DNA from: Chrysogorgia sp. JL179-B06
Lineage: Eukaryota > Cnidaria > Anthozoa > Scleralcyonacea > Chrysogorgiidae
Reading direction: 5' to 3'
Length of the DNA stretch: 64,000 nucleotides
NCBI GenBank assembly: GCA_035772405.1
Contig: JAYKKM010000382.1
Coordinates: 606,001-670,000, forward strand
Part shown: positions 53,172 to 62,600 of the stretch, in pieces
How positions within the stretch are numbered: position 1 is the first letter of the stretch
Layout: each line of letters starts with the position of its first letter
Translations under genes and position numbers: made by a program
The notes under the pieces: generated by a model
Seen by the model: only the letters and a program-made list of their open reading frames with translations
The model's database searches: none
What the model was told of the DNA's origin: nothing

Positions 53172-53610
53172 TTAAAAGATTTGAACCAGGAAATCGTGTC
53201 GTCGGAATTTCGCCACTGTGTTGCTTGCGTTTCGTTCCTGATTTCGGTGTTGATCTTGTCTAGAATTGCTTTGCTCACTTTCCCTAGGTTGCTTTTCGCA
53301 GGGTTTATCAATCGGCATTTTGCTTGTGATTCTGCCATGGTTTCGATGCGGTTTCCGATTTTCAGTTTTGTAGCGATGTCTTTCAGTTCGGTATTGATGT
53401 CTCGTGCGGTGTCGTTGTGCGCTAGTTTGTAAGTTTTGGTGATATTCTCCGTCAGTAGTTTGTTGTAGGAGGCCGCGTCCATTTCATAGAGGTTTGTGGT
53501 TTTGTCGGCGGAGACGAATACGTTCGGTGATGACTTGATATTTCGTTTATCGTTCTCTAGGTTTGTGATGAATTCGTTGGTTGTATTGCGGAACTCTATG
53601 TTTTCAAGCA
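53168..53610 (-). pseudogene. N-terminal region of the PLE ORF, copy 1
   Basis: The frame reads MLENIEFRNTTNEFITNLEN, NVFVSADKTTNLYEMDAASY and TEIRNETQATQWRNSDDTIS then WFKSFK and a stop at 53,168. This corresponds to the N-terminal part of Penelope ORFs ahead of the fingers and palm; a ...FVSADKTxNxY block is typical. The stop and the next frame overlap by a few bases, so one more shift is present. The part beyond 53,610 in this frame is antisense of copy 2 and not real. Confidence 0.7.
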
Positions 53611-53628
53611 TTTTTTCACGACAGAAAC

Positions 53629-54570
53629 CCGACATTCGGACTGAAATCACAACGAGCACCACCTTCCGCCCCTGAAATGCAGCAGTTTGAAGAAGACGTT
53701 GCAAAAATGCTTGAAAACATAGAGTTCCGCAATACAACCAACGAATTCATCACAAACTTTGACTCAGAACTGACATATGAACCGGCCACAGCAAACGACA
53801 ACGGAAACGGCAACAGAAACCATTCACAAAGACGAACGCGACAACGCAACGCTATATGGTACAACCCCCCTTACAGCATAAACGTAAAAACAAACGTCGG
53901 ACGCAAATTCCTACAACTCATCGACAATCACTTCTCCGCTACAAACAAACTCCACCAAATTTTTAACCGCCACACTGTACGAGTAAGCTACAGCTGCATG
54001 GAAAACATGCAAACCGCGATCCGCAAACACAATAACGCAGTACTGAGAAAACACGCTAACCAACAAAACGCAACGAGAAATGACGCCAACCAACAAAACC
54101 GAGCAACAAACAACGATACTCGCAACACATGCAACTGCCGACAAACCGACCTATGCCCACTAAACGGAAACTGTTTGGCAAAGAGTGTGATTTACCAGGC
54201 CGAAATCACCCAAGACGACAACGCACAGACAAAATCATATATTGGTATAACGTCAGGTGAATTTAAAACCCGCCACAGAAATCACACCAAATCCTTTCGC
54301 CACCAAAGGTATTCACAAGACACGGAGCTGTCAAAATACGTTTGGAGGCTAAAAGAAAACGACAAAAAATACAACATCAAATGGTCCATCATTAAGACAA
54401 TCCCTGCGTACAAACCCGGAGCTAAAAGATGCAACCTATGTTTGGAGGAAAAGCTTCAAGTGATGAAAAGACGAACAAAAGACATGCTAAATAAACTATC
54501 AGAACTGTTTTCCACGTGTAGACACGTAACACGACACTTAATTAGCCAGTGTATAATAGGAGTAACTTAA
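53629..54570 (+). CDS. Open PLE-derived ORF: N-terminus fused to GIY-YIG endonuclease
   Basis: The open frame runs 53,581-54,570; the true element part starts near 53,612 and has no certain ATG (the first reasonable Met is in the EMQQFEEDVAKMLENIEF segment at about 53,677). Order: N-terminal PLE segment to EFITN, deletion joint, linker FDSELTYEPATANDN, basic spacer QRRTRQRNAIWYNPPY, Cys knuckle CNCRQTDLCPLNGNC, and GIY-YIG nuclease (VIYQAEI...SYIGIT...RHRNH) to the C-terminus. It could be translated as an endonuclease without RT. Whether it is expressed is unknown. Confidence 0.6.
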   Translation, partial: PTFGLKSQRAPPSAPEMQQFEEDVAKMLENIEFRNTTNEFITNFDSELTYEPATANDNGNGNRNHSQRRTRQRNAIWYNPPYSINVKTNVGRKFLQLIDNHFSATNKLHQIFNRHTVRVSYSCMENMQTAIRKHNNAVLRKHANQQNATRNDANQQNRATNNDTRNTCNCRQTDLCPLNGNCLAKSVIYQAEITQDDNAQTKSYIGITSGEFKTRHRNHTKSFRHQRYSQDTELSKYVWRLKENDKKYNIKWSIIKTIPAYKPGAKRCNLCLEEKLQVMKRRTKDMLNKLSELFSTCRHVTRHLISQCIIGVT

Positions 54571-54586
54571 TCCGATCTGTCAGTTG

Positions 54587-54632
54587 CCTGACGATCGCTT
54601 AACCGCGTGAAACTCGGAGTAGCAACCGAAAC
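54587..54632 (+). ncRNA. Hammerhead-like motif at the PLE 3' end
   Basis: CCTGACGATCGCTTAACCGC followed by GTGAAACTCGGAGTAG has the CUGANGA and GAAAC boxes with a three-pair CGC/GCG stem between them. The same block is mirrored at 51,645-51,690 and survives in part at 59,487-59,515. A ribozyme is possible, but helix II is short and flanked by U-U. Confidence 0.3.
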
Positions 54633-54647
54633 TTTTCATTTTAAATT

Positions 54648-54812
<165 letters not shown>

Positions 54813-55845
54813 TAACGCGTTCCAAACTAATTTGGGAAATTCCAAATAAGAAAATTCCGCATTAAGTTAATGGAAAAGCTTCATATTTGTCATTCTGTAT
54901 CTACGTTTTAGACAATAACAATTACTTTTGGAGAAAAATTTTTTATATCGTACTTTTTAAAAAATCTATACAAATGTGCGTAAAATATTATTGAAAAGCT
55001 GTTTGCATAAACTGGGCGTTTGGTAATGGTGAATGAAAACATCAAAGTTATAGATTTTAAGCTCAGCATTTTATGCAAACTGTTTATTTGTGACTGCGCT
55101 AGTTTACATACTGATTTATATAATACTAGTTATAATTGGAAATGTTTTATTATGTTTGGTTTTGTGCCGTTGCCATCGTCTCGAATACGAAGCCCATCGC
55201 ACAACTTAATTCCAGGTCGTTCAGGAGTTAAACACACACACTAATTTTTATTTTATATATCAATAATTTATATGTAAATGGTTATCAAGTATTTATTACC
55301 ATAAAAGGACTATAAATATTACAGGATATGAAGTTATCAAAGTCAGTTCTTAATCGTTTCTTATCGGAATGCCTGCGACGCGAGTGACACAGTTCCGAGT
55401 GTTCTTATCACAAGTGTCACGGTTACAAATGTTTGATTGAGTGTAAATTAAGACAATTGGCTAAAAGAATATCAGAGCACATATTCTAATAAGTTATAAT
55501 TGGAAATTATATTGATATTTCTTGACAAAAATGCTGAGTACATTCGGAGTGAAACTTTCCCATTATTTTTAACGGGAAAAAATGTTATTTTATTAAGGGG
55601 TGAATTAATGCGGTGTTTAGAACTTGTTATTCAATAATCAGGCACTGACTATTTATTACATACAATTTACACACAATTTCAAATAACACTCGGTAGTCTA
55701 AATCATTATATACACTACTTTCACACTAATAACCACACTGATCAACTATTTTGTGTCTTCTATCTAAAAGAAAAAGCTGTCCAGGTTTGCCACTTTAAAA
55801 GTAACGTTTTTCTCATCTTCTAAAAACCTCCGTCGTCCAGCATTA
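54813..55845. other. AT-rich DNA, nothing recognised
   Basis: No credible gene; probably intergenic DNA or 3' flank of the downstream minus-strand exon. Confidence 0.5.
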
Positions 55846-55866
55846 TTAAAGACGATAAAACATTGA

Positions 55867-56072
55867 TTACTCACTTTCCGAGTCAATATCGTCAACATGA
55901 TCGTACTCGTCAACTTTTCCTGCCATCAAATATGCAATAAATAATGCCAGAATGACAGTGGTAGCAATAGAGTTATAAAACAGAGTTGTTTTTGCTCCAA
56001 TTAAACTAAAAAATAAGCCCATAGTTGTACCGCCTGCTCCTAGTCCAAAGGCAAAAGAGAACTCTACCAGTC
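55867..56072 (-). CDS. Last exon of a membrane transporter (MFS/MFSD6-like), copy 2
   Basis: Minus-strand copy of the exon at 39,484-39,710 with the same acceptor (TTTTTATTTTATAAG) and intron text TGATTGTTTCTGATCTCTTT. It encodes AFGLGAGGTTMGLFFSLIGA, SIATTVILALFIAYLMAG and the tail KVDEYDHVDDIDSESE. It stops earlier than copy 1 because CAA is TAA here, so the tail lacks the QSIYYRL end. Similarity between the copies stops shortly after the shared TAATAATGCTG. Both frames are conserved, which points to selection or recent duplication. Confidence 0.6.
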
Positions 56073-56368
56073 CTTATAAAATAAAAAAGAAAGAGATCAG
56101 AAACAATCAATATAATGCTGTATACGATTTACAACTACTAATAAGAAGTGATTTCGTTTGTTTTTTTCTTCCTCAATTATTAATATTATTTATTATAAAA
56201 TAATTGGAAGCAAATGCGTGACTACACGCGCTCTGATTGGCTAATGAGTCTTCTTTATAATTCAGTAAAGCATAAACTGTCTCCATCTTCCGACTAAATT
56301 TTGTCGTGTTTGACGAATTTTACGTCGTTTTAATTACAAATAGACGTCCGAAAATACCTGTATACAAG

Positions 56369-56503
56369 TTAAATAAACGTGTCAACAGAAGGAACTGATT
56401 TATCTGCAAGTTTAAGGGCATTTTCATCGACGAAATCTTCAACGTGTTGTTGAGAAACGGTACCTAGCAAGTCGGCGAAATCTTGAGGGTCTTGGAACAT
56501 CAT
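56369..56503 (-). CDS. Short coding-like fragment, possibly start of a Crypton-derived protein
   Basis: 44 codons from an ATG at 56,503: MMFQDPQDFADLLGTVSQQH then VEDFVDENALKLADKSVPSV and DTFI before a stop. The composition and the F-V-D-E-N-A block look like the N-terminus of Crypton-derived (KIAA1958/ZMYM-like) proteins of cnidarians, similar in role to 38,663-38,923. A terminal stop this early suggests truncation or an intron. Confidence 0.3.
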   Translation of the reverse strand: MMFQDPQDFADLLGTVSQQHVEDFVDENALKLADKSVPSVDTFI

Positions 56504-56768
56504 TACGTCATACTCGACCAGCTATCGTGATATGAAATCAGATCGCTAGGTATTCGATGTAATACCACAACATGCGAGAAGTTCAAAGAAGCAAGCCATC
56601 TATCGATCTATTAAAGGTAAGCGTATTACATATTTTTATCTATATTTTATCTGTCTTTGGTGATCATTTTACTTTCCTATTGATGTTCGTTCAAAATTTA
56701 CTATGACGAGTTCGATGACGTCATAATGACATCATAATTTATTACCATAACAACAAAAATGTACCATA

Positions 56769-56769
56769 T

Positions 56770-56800
<31 letters not shown>

Positions 56801-56852
56801 AGATTTTATCACTCTTAGGTGAACGGAATAACCCAACAGGCTAAAAGCCCAA
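56769..56852 (-). repeat. Truncated SINE, tail end only
   Basis: (TTTAG)n followed by TTTATTAGATTTTATCACTC and GGTGAACGGAATAACCCAAC, matching the tail half of the SINE at 41,850-42,125. The tRNA head is missing. Confidence 0.75.
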
Positions 56853-56989
56853 AGTTTTCAGTGTTACCATGCCATAAATCTCTGCAAATTTCATTGAGAT
56901 ACATCTAATAGTTTTGGAGATATTAACCATGGAAATAGTCTTATAGCTGTATTGATAATTCAGTCAATAAAAAAATTCTATTGTTGACA

Positions 56990-57220
56990 GATGTTCCAGA
57001 AATGTTTGAAGTTGAAGATAAAATTTACAATACAGTCAGTCATTATTTTGTTGGTGATGTCTTTATGACATGTAATAATGAACAATTTTTTACTCCTTTT
57101 TACTCTGGAAAATGCATTTAAAATTTTTTTTATGTTCTCAATTAAATTATAAGTATGCTCTACTTACTATTAGTTGCAATACCGTGGCAATTTTAAAAGA
57201 ATCTGAATTAATTTTAAAAT
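56990..57220 (+). pseudogene. Remnant of a Helitron-type protease-like domain
   Basis: Plus-strand text TDVPEMFEVEDKIYNTVSHY, FVGDVFMTCNN and SQLNYKYALLTISCNTVAIL in broken frames matches the minus-strand remnant at 48.4-48.95 kb (TDVPEMVSVSDKIYCLQYSD, GDLFMATNN). It is cut off by a (TA)n tract at about 57,229. Confidence 0.55.
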
Positions 57221-57225
57221 ATTTG

Positions 57226-57228
<3 letters not shown>

Positions 57229-57260
<32 letters not shown>

Positions 57261-57306
57261 ATATATATTATATATATATATATTATATATATATATATAT
57301 TATATA
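57229..57306. repeat. (TA)n microsatellite
   Basis: TA repeats with TTA slips. Confidence 0.95.
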
Positions 57307-57339
57307 TAAACATTAGGATAAAAACTTTAAAACTTTATT

Positions 57340-57380
57340 AAACATCAACGTTTCGGGGCAAGCCCCTTTGTCAAGATATG
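57340..57380 (-). ncRNA. Degenerate hammerhead-like motif
   Basis: The minus strand reads TTGACAAAGGGGCTTGCCCC then GAAACGTTGATG. Helix II (GGGGC/GCCCC) is perfect and GAAAC is kept, but the CUGANGA box has changed. It lies just 3' of a minus-strand PLE fragment and before a (TA)n tract, like the other such motifs. Confidence 0.35.
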
Positions 57381-57429
57381 AGTACAAAGATTCTTGAAAC
57401 GCTAATATATACTCTACAATCTAATTAAA

Positions 57430-58020
57430 ATGCACCTATTTTACAAAAAATCCCTAATATTAAGTCCCCGAGGTATAAATGAATCTAACTTGTATGCCCA
57501 GAATCCCTCCCTTGTTGTCGGATCATTTACATTTGTTTTGTCAATTATTTTAATTTTAACATCTTCCAAACCATTATGTCCACTATCAAAAAAATGCGCA
57601 TACAAATGCTCACCTGCTATTCACCTTCAACCCTTGCCGAACCTATTCAAACTATTCTTATGGTTATTAAATCTTTTCCTAAATGTAATCGCGCTTCCCA
57701 CATAAATCTTAGCACATTTCTTACATATTATAAGATAAATAACTCCAACTGAATCGCAATCAAATGCGTAATTGATGAAGTATGTATTACCCGCCCCTGC
57801 AAAGTTACATCCTTCATCAACATATTTACAAATTTGACAGCGAGACTTACCGCATTTTTCATACCTTTATCCCTTAAATCTGAATCTTCACCTTTCAGTT
57901 TTGCTCTAACCAAAACATCCTTAAAATTTTATGGCCTCCCATATGCAACCATAGACTTATCTCCCAAAATTCCGGATAGGCTTATCCCCAAAAATTTGGT
58001 ACTATTACGTACCAAATTAC
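57430..58020 (-). pseudogene. GIY-YIG endonuclease fragment of a second PLE family
   Basis: Minus-strand text in one main frame with two lesions: KGEDSDLRDKGMKKCGKSRC, QICKYVDEGCNFAGAGNTYF, SVGVIYLIICKKCAKIYVGS (GIY-YIG core: VIYLI...IYVGS), FRKRFNNHKNSLNRFGKG and, after a stop, GEHLYAHFFDSGHNGLEDVK and TREGFWAYKLDSFIPRGLN. A Cys-rich finger precedes the nuclease, as in a PLE group different from the 51-54 kb copies. No RT remains. Confidence 0.7.
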
Positions 58021-58029
58021 TATTACTAC

Positions 58030-58122
58030 TATAAATACGTTATACGCAACACCCCTCGCCCGCTTACTGTTTGAAACTTTTATAGCATAGTTGCTAATTT
58101 ACTACTGTAATACAGTACTGTA
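58030..58122 (+). repeat. Dispersed repeat, copy 2
   Basis: Matches 45,770-45,863 in order and strand. Confidence 0.7.
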
Positions 58123-58404
58123 GTTCTTTTACTTGAATTTGGTAATAGCCCATTTATTTGCAAAACTGAATAGATTTGCAGTGGACAATATCTCTGATAG
58201 CTTTGTGTTGTTTGAATTTAATTCTTTCATAGGACATATACAAACTAAATAGCGCAAACTTTTTAAATTTTTGGGTGCAGTACCTGCGCTAGTTGAACAG
58301 AATAGTGGGGAAGTTTACTGCTGTTTCTACCATCAATCACTAATAAAGAAATTACAGTAATGTCATTGTCTCGCACTATTGATCATTCATCAAAGCCGGC
58401 ATCA

Positions 58405-58480
58405 GAGAGCATCTGATGGACAGGAATCGAAACCTGTAACCTTCTGATTGTTGGTGACTCTAACCATTGAGCCATCAAGA
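58405..58480 (-). repeat. tRNA-like SINE head
   Basis: The minus strand reads TGGCTCAATGGTTAGAG (A box) and GGTTTCGATTCC (B box) with 30-40 bp between them. Acceptor-stem pairing is poor, so it is not called a tRNA gene. A related A-box phrase, CTCAATGGTTAGAGC, lies at 58,688 on the plus strand, next to the PLE at 58,728. Confidence 0.55.
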
Positions 58481-58727
58481 CTCATATGGAGAGAGGTTAC
58501 AATGATGTACTGGTTCGATTGATATATGCATGTACTTCCTATGCGGCAGTTACTATTACTGTATCAGTAATGCTTGGATGAAATGTTAATTACTTGGAGT
58601 AACGCTTTGGTGAATATATACACTGCTGTAGTGAATATGGTATATACCAATCGAATCAGTATATAATTGTAATCTTCACTTTCCACCTCAATGGTTAGAG
58701 CGTCTCTGAGCAGCAATCAGAATGTTA

Positions 58728-59580
58728 CACAACGACAACTAACGGCAGACGAAACAGGAACAGAAATGTAACTTGGTACAACCCCCCTTACAGCAAGAAC
58801 GTAAAGACGAACATAGGACGAAACTTTCTTAATCTTATTGACAAACATTTCCCTCAATCAAACAAATTACATAGCCTATTCAACCGAAATACAGTGAAAG
58901 TATGGAAAATATCCAGAGCACAATCCAGAGACATAATAAACGCATCTTAAAGAACAGAAACAACCCGCGCACGAATACAGAAAAATGCAACTGCCGACAA
59001 CGTAACAGCCATCAATGCCCATGCAATCCCAGGAAACTGTTTAGTGAAAAGCAAAATTTATCAAGCCCAAGTAACAACGCATGACGACGGAGAAATGAAG
59101 AAATATATCGGTATGACAGCCAATGATTTCAAGCAGCGTTATCGCAACCATCTAAAATTATTCTGCAACGAAAAGCACGCAAATGAAACGGAGCTGTCAA
59201 AACACATCTGGAACTTAAAAAGAAAAAAAACGCAATTTTAATGTAAAATGGTCAATTGTTAGACGCGCCGCAGCTCATCGGAATGGATCGCGAAGATGCA
59301 ACCTTCGCCTGGAGGAAAAACTAATGATCATGAAAGCCGACAAGAAAACTCTTTTAAATAAAAGATCGGAAATTTTCGCGAAGTGTCGTCACACAATCAA
59401 TCACCGATTAACGAACGTCAGCAAACGATCAACACACAACAACGTCATCAGAACTATTTTTAACCCGCTGAGTATATTAACGAACAGATCGCATTACGCG
59501 TGAAACTCAGAGTAGTGACGAAAACATTCTAACTCTTTTATAAACGCTCTACCTCCAATGGTATCGAGCACTCTTGAACC
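58728..59580 (+). mobile_element. Penelope-like element, 3' fragment, copy 3
   Basis: Starts within the linker region (ACTAACGGCAGACGAAACAG), runs through the GIY-YIG domain and into the 3' tail, whose GCGTGAAACTCAGAGTAG block and CGCTCTACCTCCAATGG match the ends of copies 1 and 2. It is more diverged than they are. The 5' end is truncated at a tRNA-like sequence. Confidence 0.75.
58902..59330 (+). pseudogene. GIY-YIG endonuclease of PLE copy 3, frameshifted
   Basis: The first frame (58,902-59,084) has [20 protein letters not shown] and the Cys knuckle CNCRQRNSHQCPCN. The second (59,044-59,241) has SKIYQAQVTTHDDGEMKKYI then GMTANDFKQRYRNHLKLFCN. An A run at 59,221-59,230 ends the frame. Same domain as in copies 1 and 2 with about half the residues conserved. 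Confidence 0.7.
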
Positions 59581-59699
59581 ATCCGCCAGCTTTGTAACAT
59601 TCATGTTACAAATCTGTTTTAGTATTCCAACACTCGAAATTTTCCTTCACCGTGAATCCTTTCAACATGTAGTTTGATCGAGTGAAATGCCAAATATTA

Positions 59700-59898
<199 letters not shown>

Positions 59899-59901
<3 letters not shown>

Positions 59902-60460
59902 TGTAAATTCAAAAGAGTCATTTTGACTCCTTTGAAGGAGTCATTTTTTTGACCCCTGGACGACACCTCGAAGGAGTCATTTTGACTCCTTTTTGGCCTA
60001 CTCCTTTAAAGAGTCATTTCTACCCTTTACAAGAGTCATTTTGACACCTTTGAAGGAGTCATTTTGACACCTTTGAAGGAGTCATTTTGACACCTTTGAA
60101 GTAGTCATTTTGACACCTTTGATGGAGTCATTTTGACACCTTTGAAGAAGTCATTTTTACCATTATGTAGGGTCAGACGACACCTTTAAAGGAGTCATTT
60201 TAACTCTTCTTTGGGGTCATTTTTACTCTTATGTAGGGTCAGACGACACCTTTGAAGGAGTCATTTTGACCCTTCTTTTGGGTCACTTCTACTCTTATAT
60301 AGGGTCAGACGACACCTTCGAAGGAGTAATTTTGACCCTTCTTTTTGGTCATTTCTACACTTATGTAGGGTCAGACGACACCTTTTAAGGAGTCAATTTT
60401 ACCCTTTTTGGGGTTATTTCTACTCCTTTGAAGAGTCATTGGTACCCTTTATGAAGTTCA
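59899..60460 (+). mobile_element. Terminus and subterminal array of a third CACTA-like element
   Basis: After TA the sequence begins CACTGTAAATTCAAAAGAGTC. About 560 bp follow with repeats of GAAGGAGTCATTTTGACACC and the longer unit ACTCTTATGTAGGGTCAGAC. The first copies form palindromes (GAGTCATTTTGACTC). No matching right end was found up to 64,000, so the element may extend beyond the window. Confidence 0.55.
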
Positions 60461-62149
60461 TTCTACTTTATAACAAGTTAACAATGTGCAAATTAACAAT
60501 GTTATTTGAATGATTCCTGTAATTTGAATGATACATGCATATTGCATATACACAGAAACAAAAATAGAGATTGTGTAAAATAGTTTATTAACTAAATATG
60601 TCAATATTTTCAATAATTTATTAACTAAATATGTCAACAACATACTGTACTTGTAGGTTTTAAAATCTACTTAAACATATTTCTCAATAGTACATTATCG
60701 GTCCCAATCAATGTAAACATGATATTATCATGCCCAATTAATGGACATTCAAACAACTGACCCAGATTAACATCTTGTTTTAGGAACTCACACATATTTC
60801 ACTAAAAGCCCATTTAAAACTAAGTAACGATATTCGGTTGAAACACTACGTTTATTTATTTCCTGCTAAGCTGTGGGCATGAGTCAATGTGTCAAAGACT
60901 TTGGAAGAGTTTTGCAAGAAATAACTAAATGTAGTGTCAATTTTCACTAAAAATTCAATTAACATTATAAAAACATGAAATTTTCAATAAAATGTTCTAA
61001 CTGTTTTCAACCTTTATCTTCCTACCAATTGCACGCCTTTCATTTCTCCATGTTTGTGCTATTGCCATTGTTGCCTCATTGGTGATTCTGTTGCTTTATA
61101 GAAGTGCTTCAGGACATGAGCTGAAAATAAATAAATATATAAATTTTAAAATATTAATAAGAGGGATATAGTCCTACAGGTATAAAAGAGATATTTCTAG
61201 AGGTATTTTTAAAAAATTCAAGTGAAGATGTACAGTACTGTAGCTCTAAATACTTGCTTTTGTTAATTACTTTTTTATTTGAAAGGAAATAATGAAAGAG
61301 AAGTAATAGAGATGAGAATGCAGAATCAACCCCTCACTTGACTTATAACATTGACCTATAATCCAGAACCATAGTGCTAAATTAGGCAGATATACATACG
61401 GTACCAGTCAATTTAACAATTAGATGCAAGCCAAGTTGTCTAACGCTCATCACAAGTTAATTGTTTTTGTATCAATAAACTAGTCAGTCAAACTTAAAAT
61501 ATGAAAATAAAGACAAACTGCAAAGTTTCTGCATTGTTTTGATTTTCAAAACTGGTGCTTAATCTCACTATAAGTGGTCTATCACAAATAGACCTATAGT
61601 AGCATAGCCAATTAGCATTGGCGACAGACCACTAGCTTAAGTTTGTTGTCTTGATGCCATTGAATGATAATTATCCAATGGCTTTGGTGTTACTAAATTT
61701 AGATTACAACAAAAATCCATGTTTTTGTGGTGGGCACTAATATTTATTATAATCTGATTGCATTTTCTGCTTGGTGAATCATCTTTTGCTGTAATGTAAT
61801 TATAACCAAATTTTTTAATTACCATATAGCCAATTTCTGACCAATTATTAGTTTGACCTTCACACAGTCCAGAGCAGGATGGCCTTCCTTGCTTTTCCCT
61901 GTGACTGATAACTGGGACAGAATATATTTCCAAAATAAGGTTGATAATAAATTGGAAGTCTTCATGAATTACAGTAATAGATTTCTATGTGCAAATAGCA
62001 CATTGTGTCGGTCACAAGAAACTACATATCACTTCAATATGCCATGCAAAAACTTGACAGATATAACGTGAAATCTCACTCTCTAAATTACGGTACAGGG
62101 GGAAATACATATTATTTCAATATTTCCTCAACTAATTCAAACTAGATAA
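60461..62149. other. Unassigned AT-rich DNA, possibly interior of the CACTA-like element
   Basis: Overlapping 98-codon (minus, 61,637-61,933) and 72-codon (plus, 61,853-62,071) frames have no resemblance to anything I know. A small imperfect hairpin lies at about 61,558-61,650 (AGTGGTCTATC/GACAGACCACT). Confidence 0.4.
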
Positions 62150-62225
62150 TACTGGGAATTGAACCCTGCGACCCTGGCAATATACAGTACACGAGCACAC
62201 TAACCGACTGAACTATGGGAGCTTG
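62150..62225 (-). repeat. tRNA-like SINE head
   Basis: The minus strand reads GCTCCCATAGTTCAGTCGGT TAGTGTGCTCG and GCAGGGTTCAATTCCCAG, giving A- and B-box sequences at tRNA spacing. Acceptor pairing is absent. Confidence 0.55.
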
Positions 62226-62382
62226 GCTACAAGTTCAGTATATACCTGTACGACCATGGTGGAAATGCCACGAATGAAGTGAATGGGTTTATTACTGAGA
62301 ATATTTGGCATTTACACTCAATTAAGGTGGCTCCTGATGGTTTTAAACATGAATGCATAACTATATTAGACCAAAGTACTTA

Positions 62383-62600
62383 AAGGACCATCTGTACATG
62401 GTACGATTTGTCGTATACGATTGTCATCTTGGTGTATGTGATCAAACTGTACACGCATGTCAACATTCACCATCGAATCAGAAACGAGAATTATGTTGTG
62501 TGCAAACAATTGCATACGCCAGTACGACAATCCGTATACAACAATGTATGCCAGAATGACAATCGTATACGATGAATTGTATCGTGTAGAAGGGCCATAA
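62383..62600. repeat. MITE with TACGATTTGTCGTATACGAT-type inverted ends
   Basis: GGTACGATTTGTCGTATACG ATTGTCAT is mirrored by ATGACAATCGTATACGATGA ATTGTATC; the outer ends are GGACCATC and AGAAGGGCC. About 215 bp. Confidence 0.65.

Larger units (their letters stand above)
51542..53612 (-). mobile_element. Penelope-like element, copy 1 (leftward)
   Basis: A minus-strand ORF, split by frameshifts, encodes a Penelope-type reverse transcriptase (52,210-53,610) and a GIY-YIG endonuclease (51,690-52,210). The 3' tail (51,542-51,690) contains the CCTGACGATCGCTTAACCGC end block also found in copies at 54.6 and, degenerate, at 59.5 kb, and stops at a (TA)n tract. Copy 1 abuts copy 2 (53,610-54,646) head to head at about 53,612. 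Confidence 0.85.
53612..54646 (+). mobile_element. Penelope-like element, copy 2 (rightward), RT deleted
   Basis: Plus-strand copy with 5' part, internal deletion and complete 3' end (CCTGACGATCGCTTAACCGC...CGAAACTTTTCATTTTAAA), ending against a (TA)n tract at 54,648. Relative to copy 1 the whole reverse transcriptase from EFITN to FDSELTYEP is missing, with the frame preserved. It also carries about 120 bp of 5' sequence that copy 1 lacks. Confidence 0.85.

Noticed and set aside
53581..53737. MYCGTLCFQAF N-terminus shared by two opposite frames
   Set aside because: It arises from the palindromic junction of two head-to-head PLE copies and is not a real N-terminus.
61637..62071. 98-codon minus and 72-codon plus overlapping frames
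   Set aside because: No protein resemblance, no splice context that I could support, and mutually overlapping.
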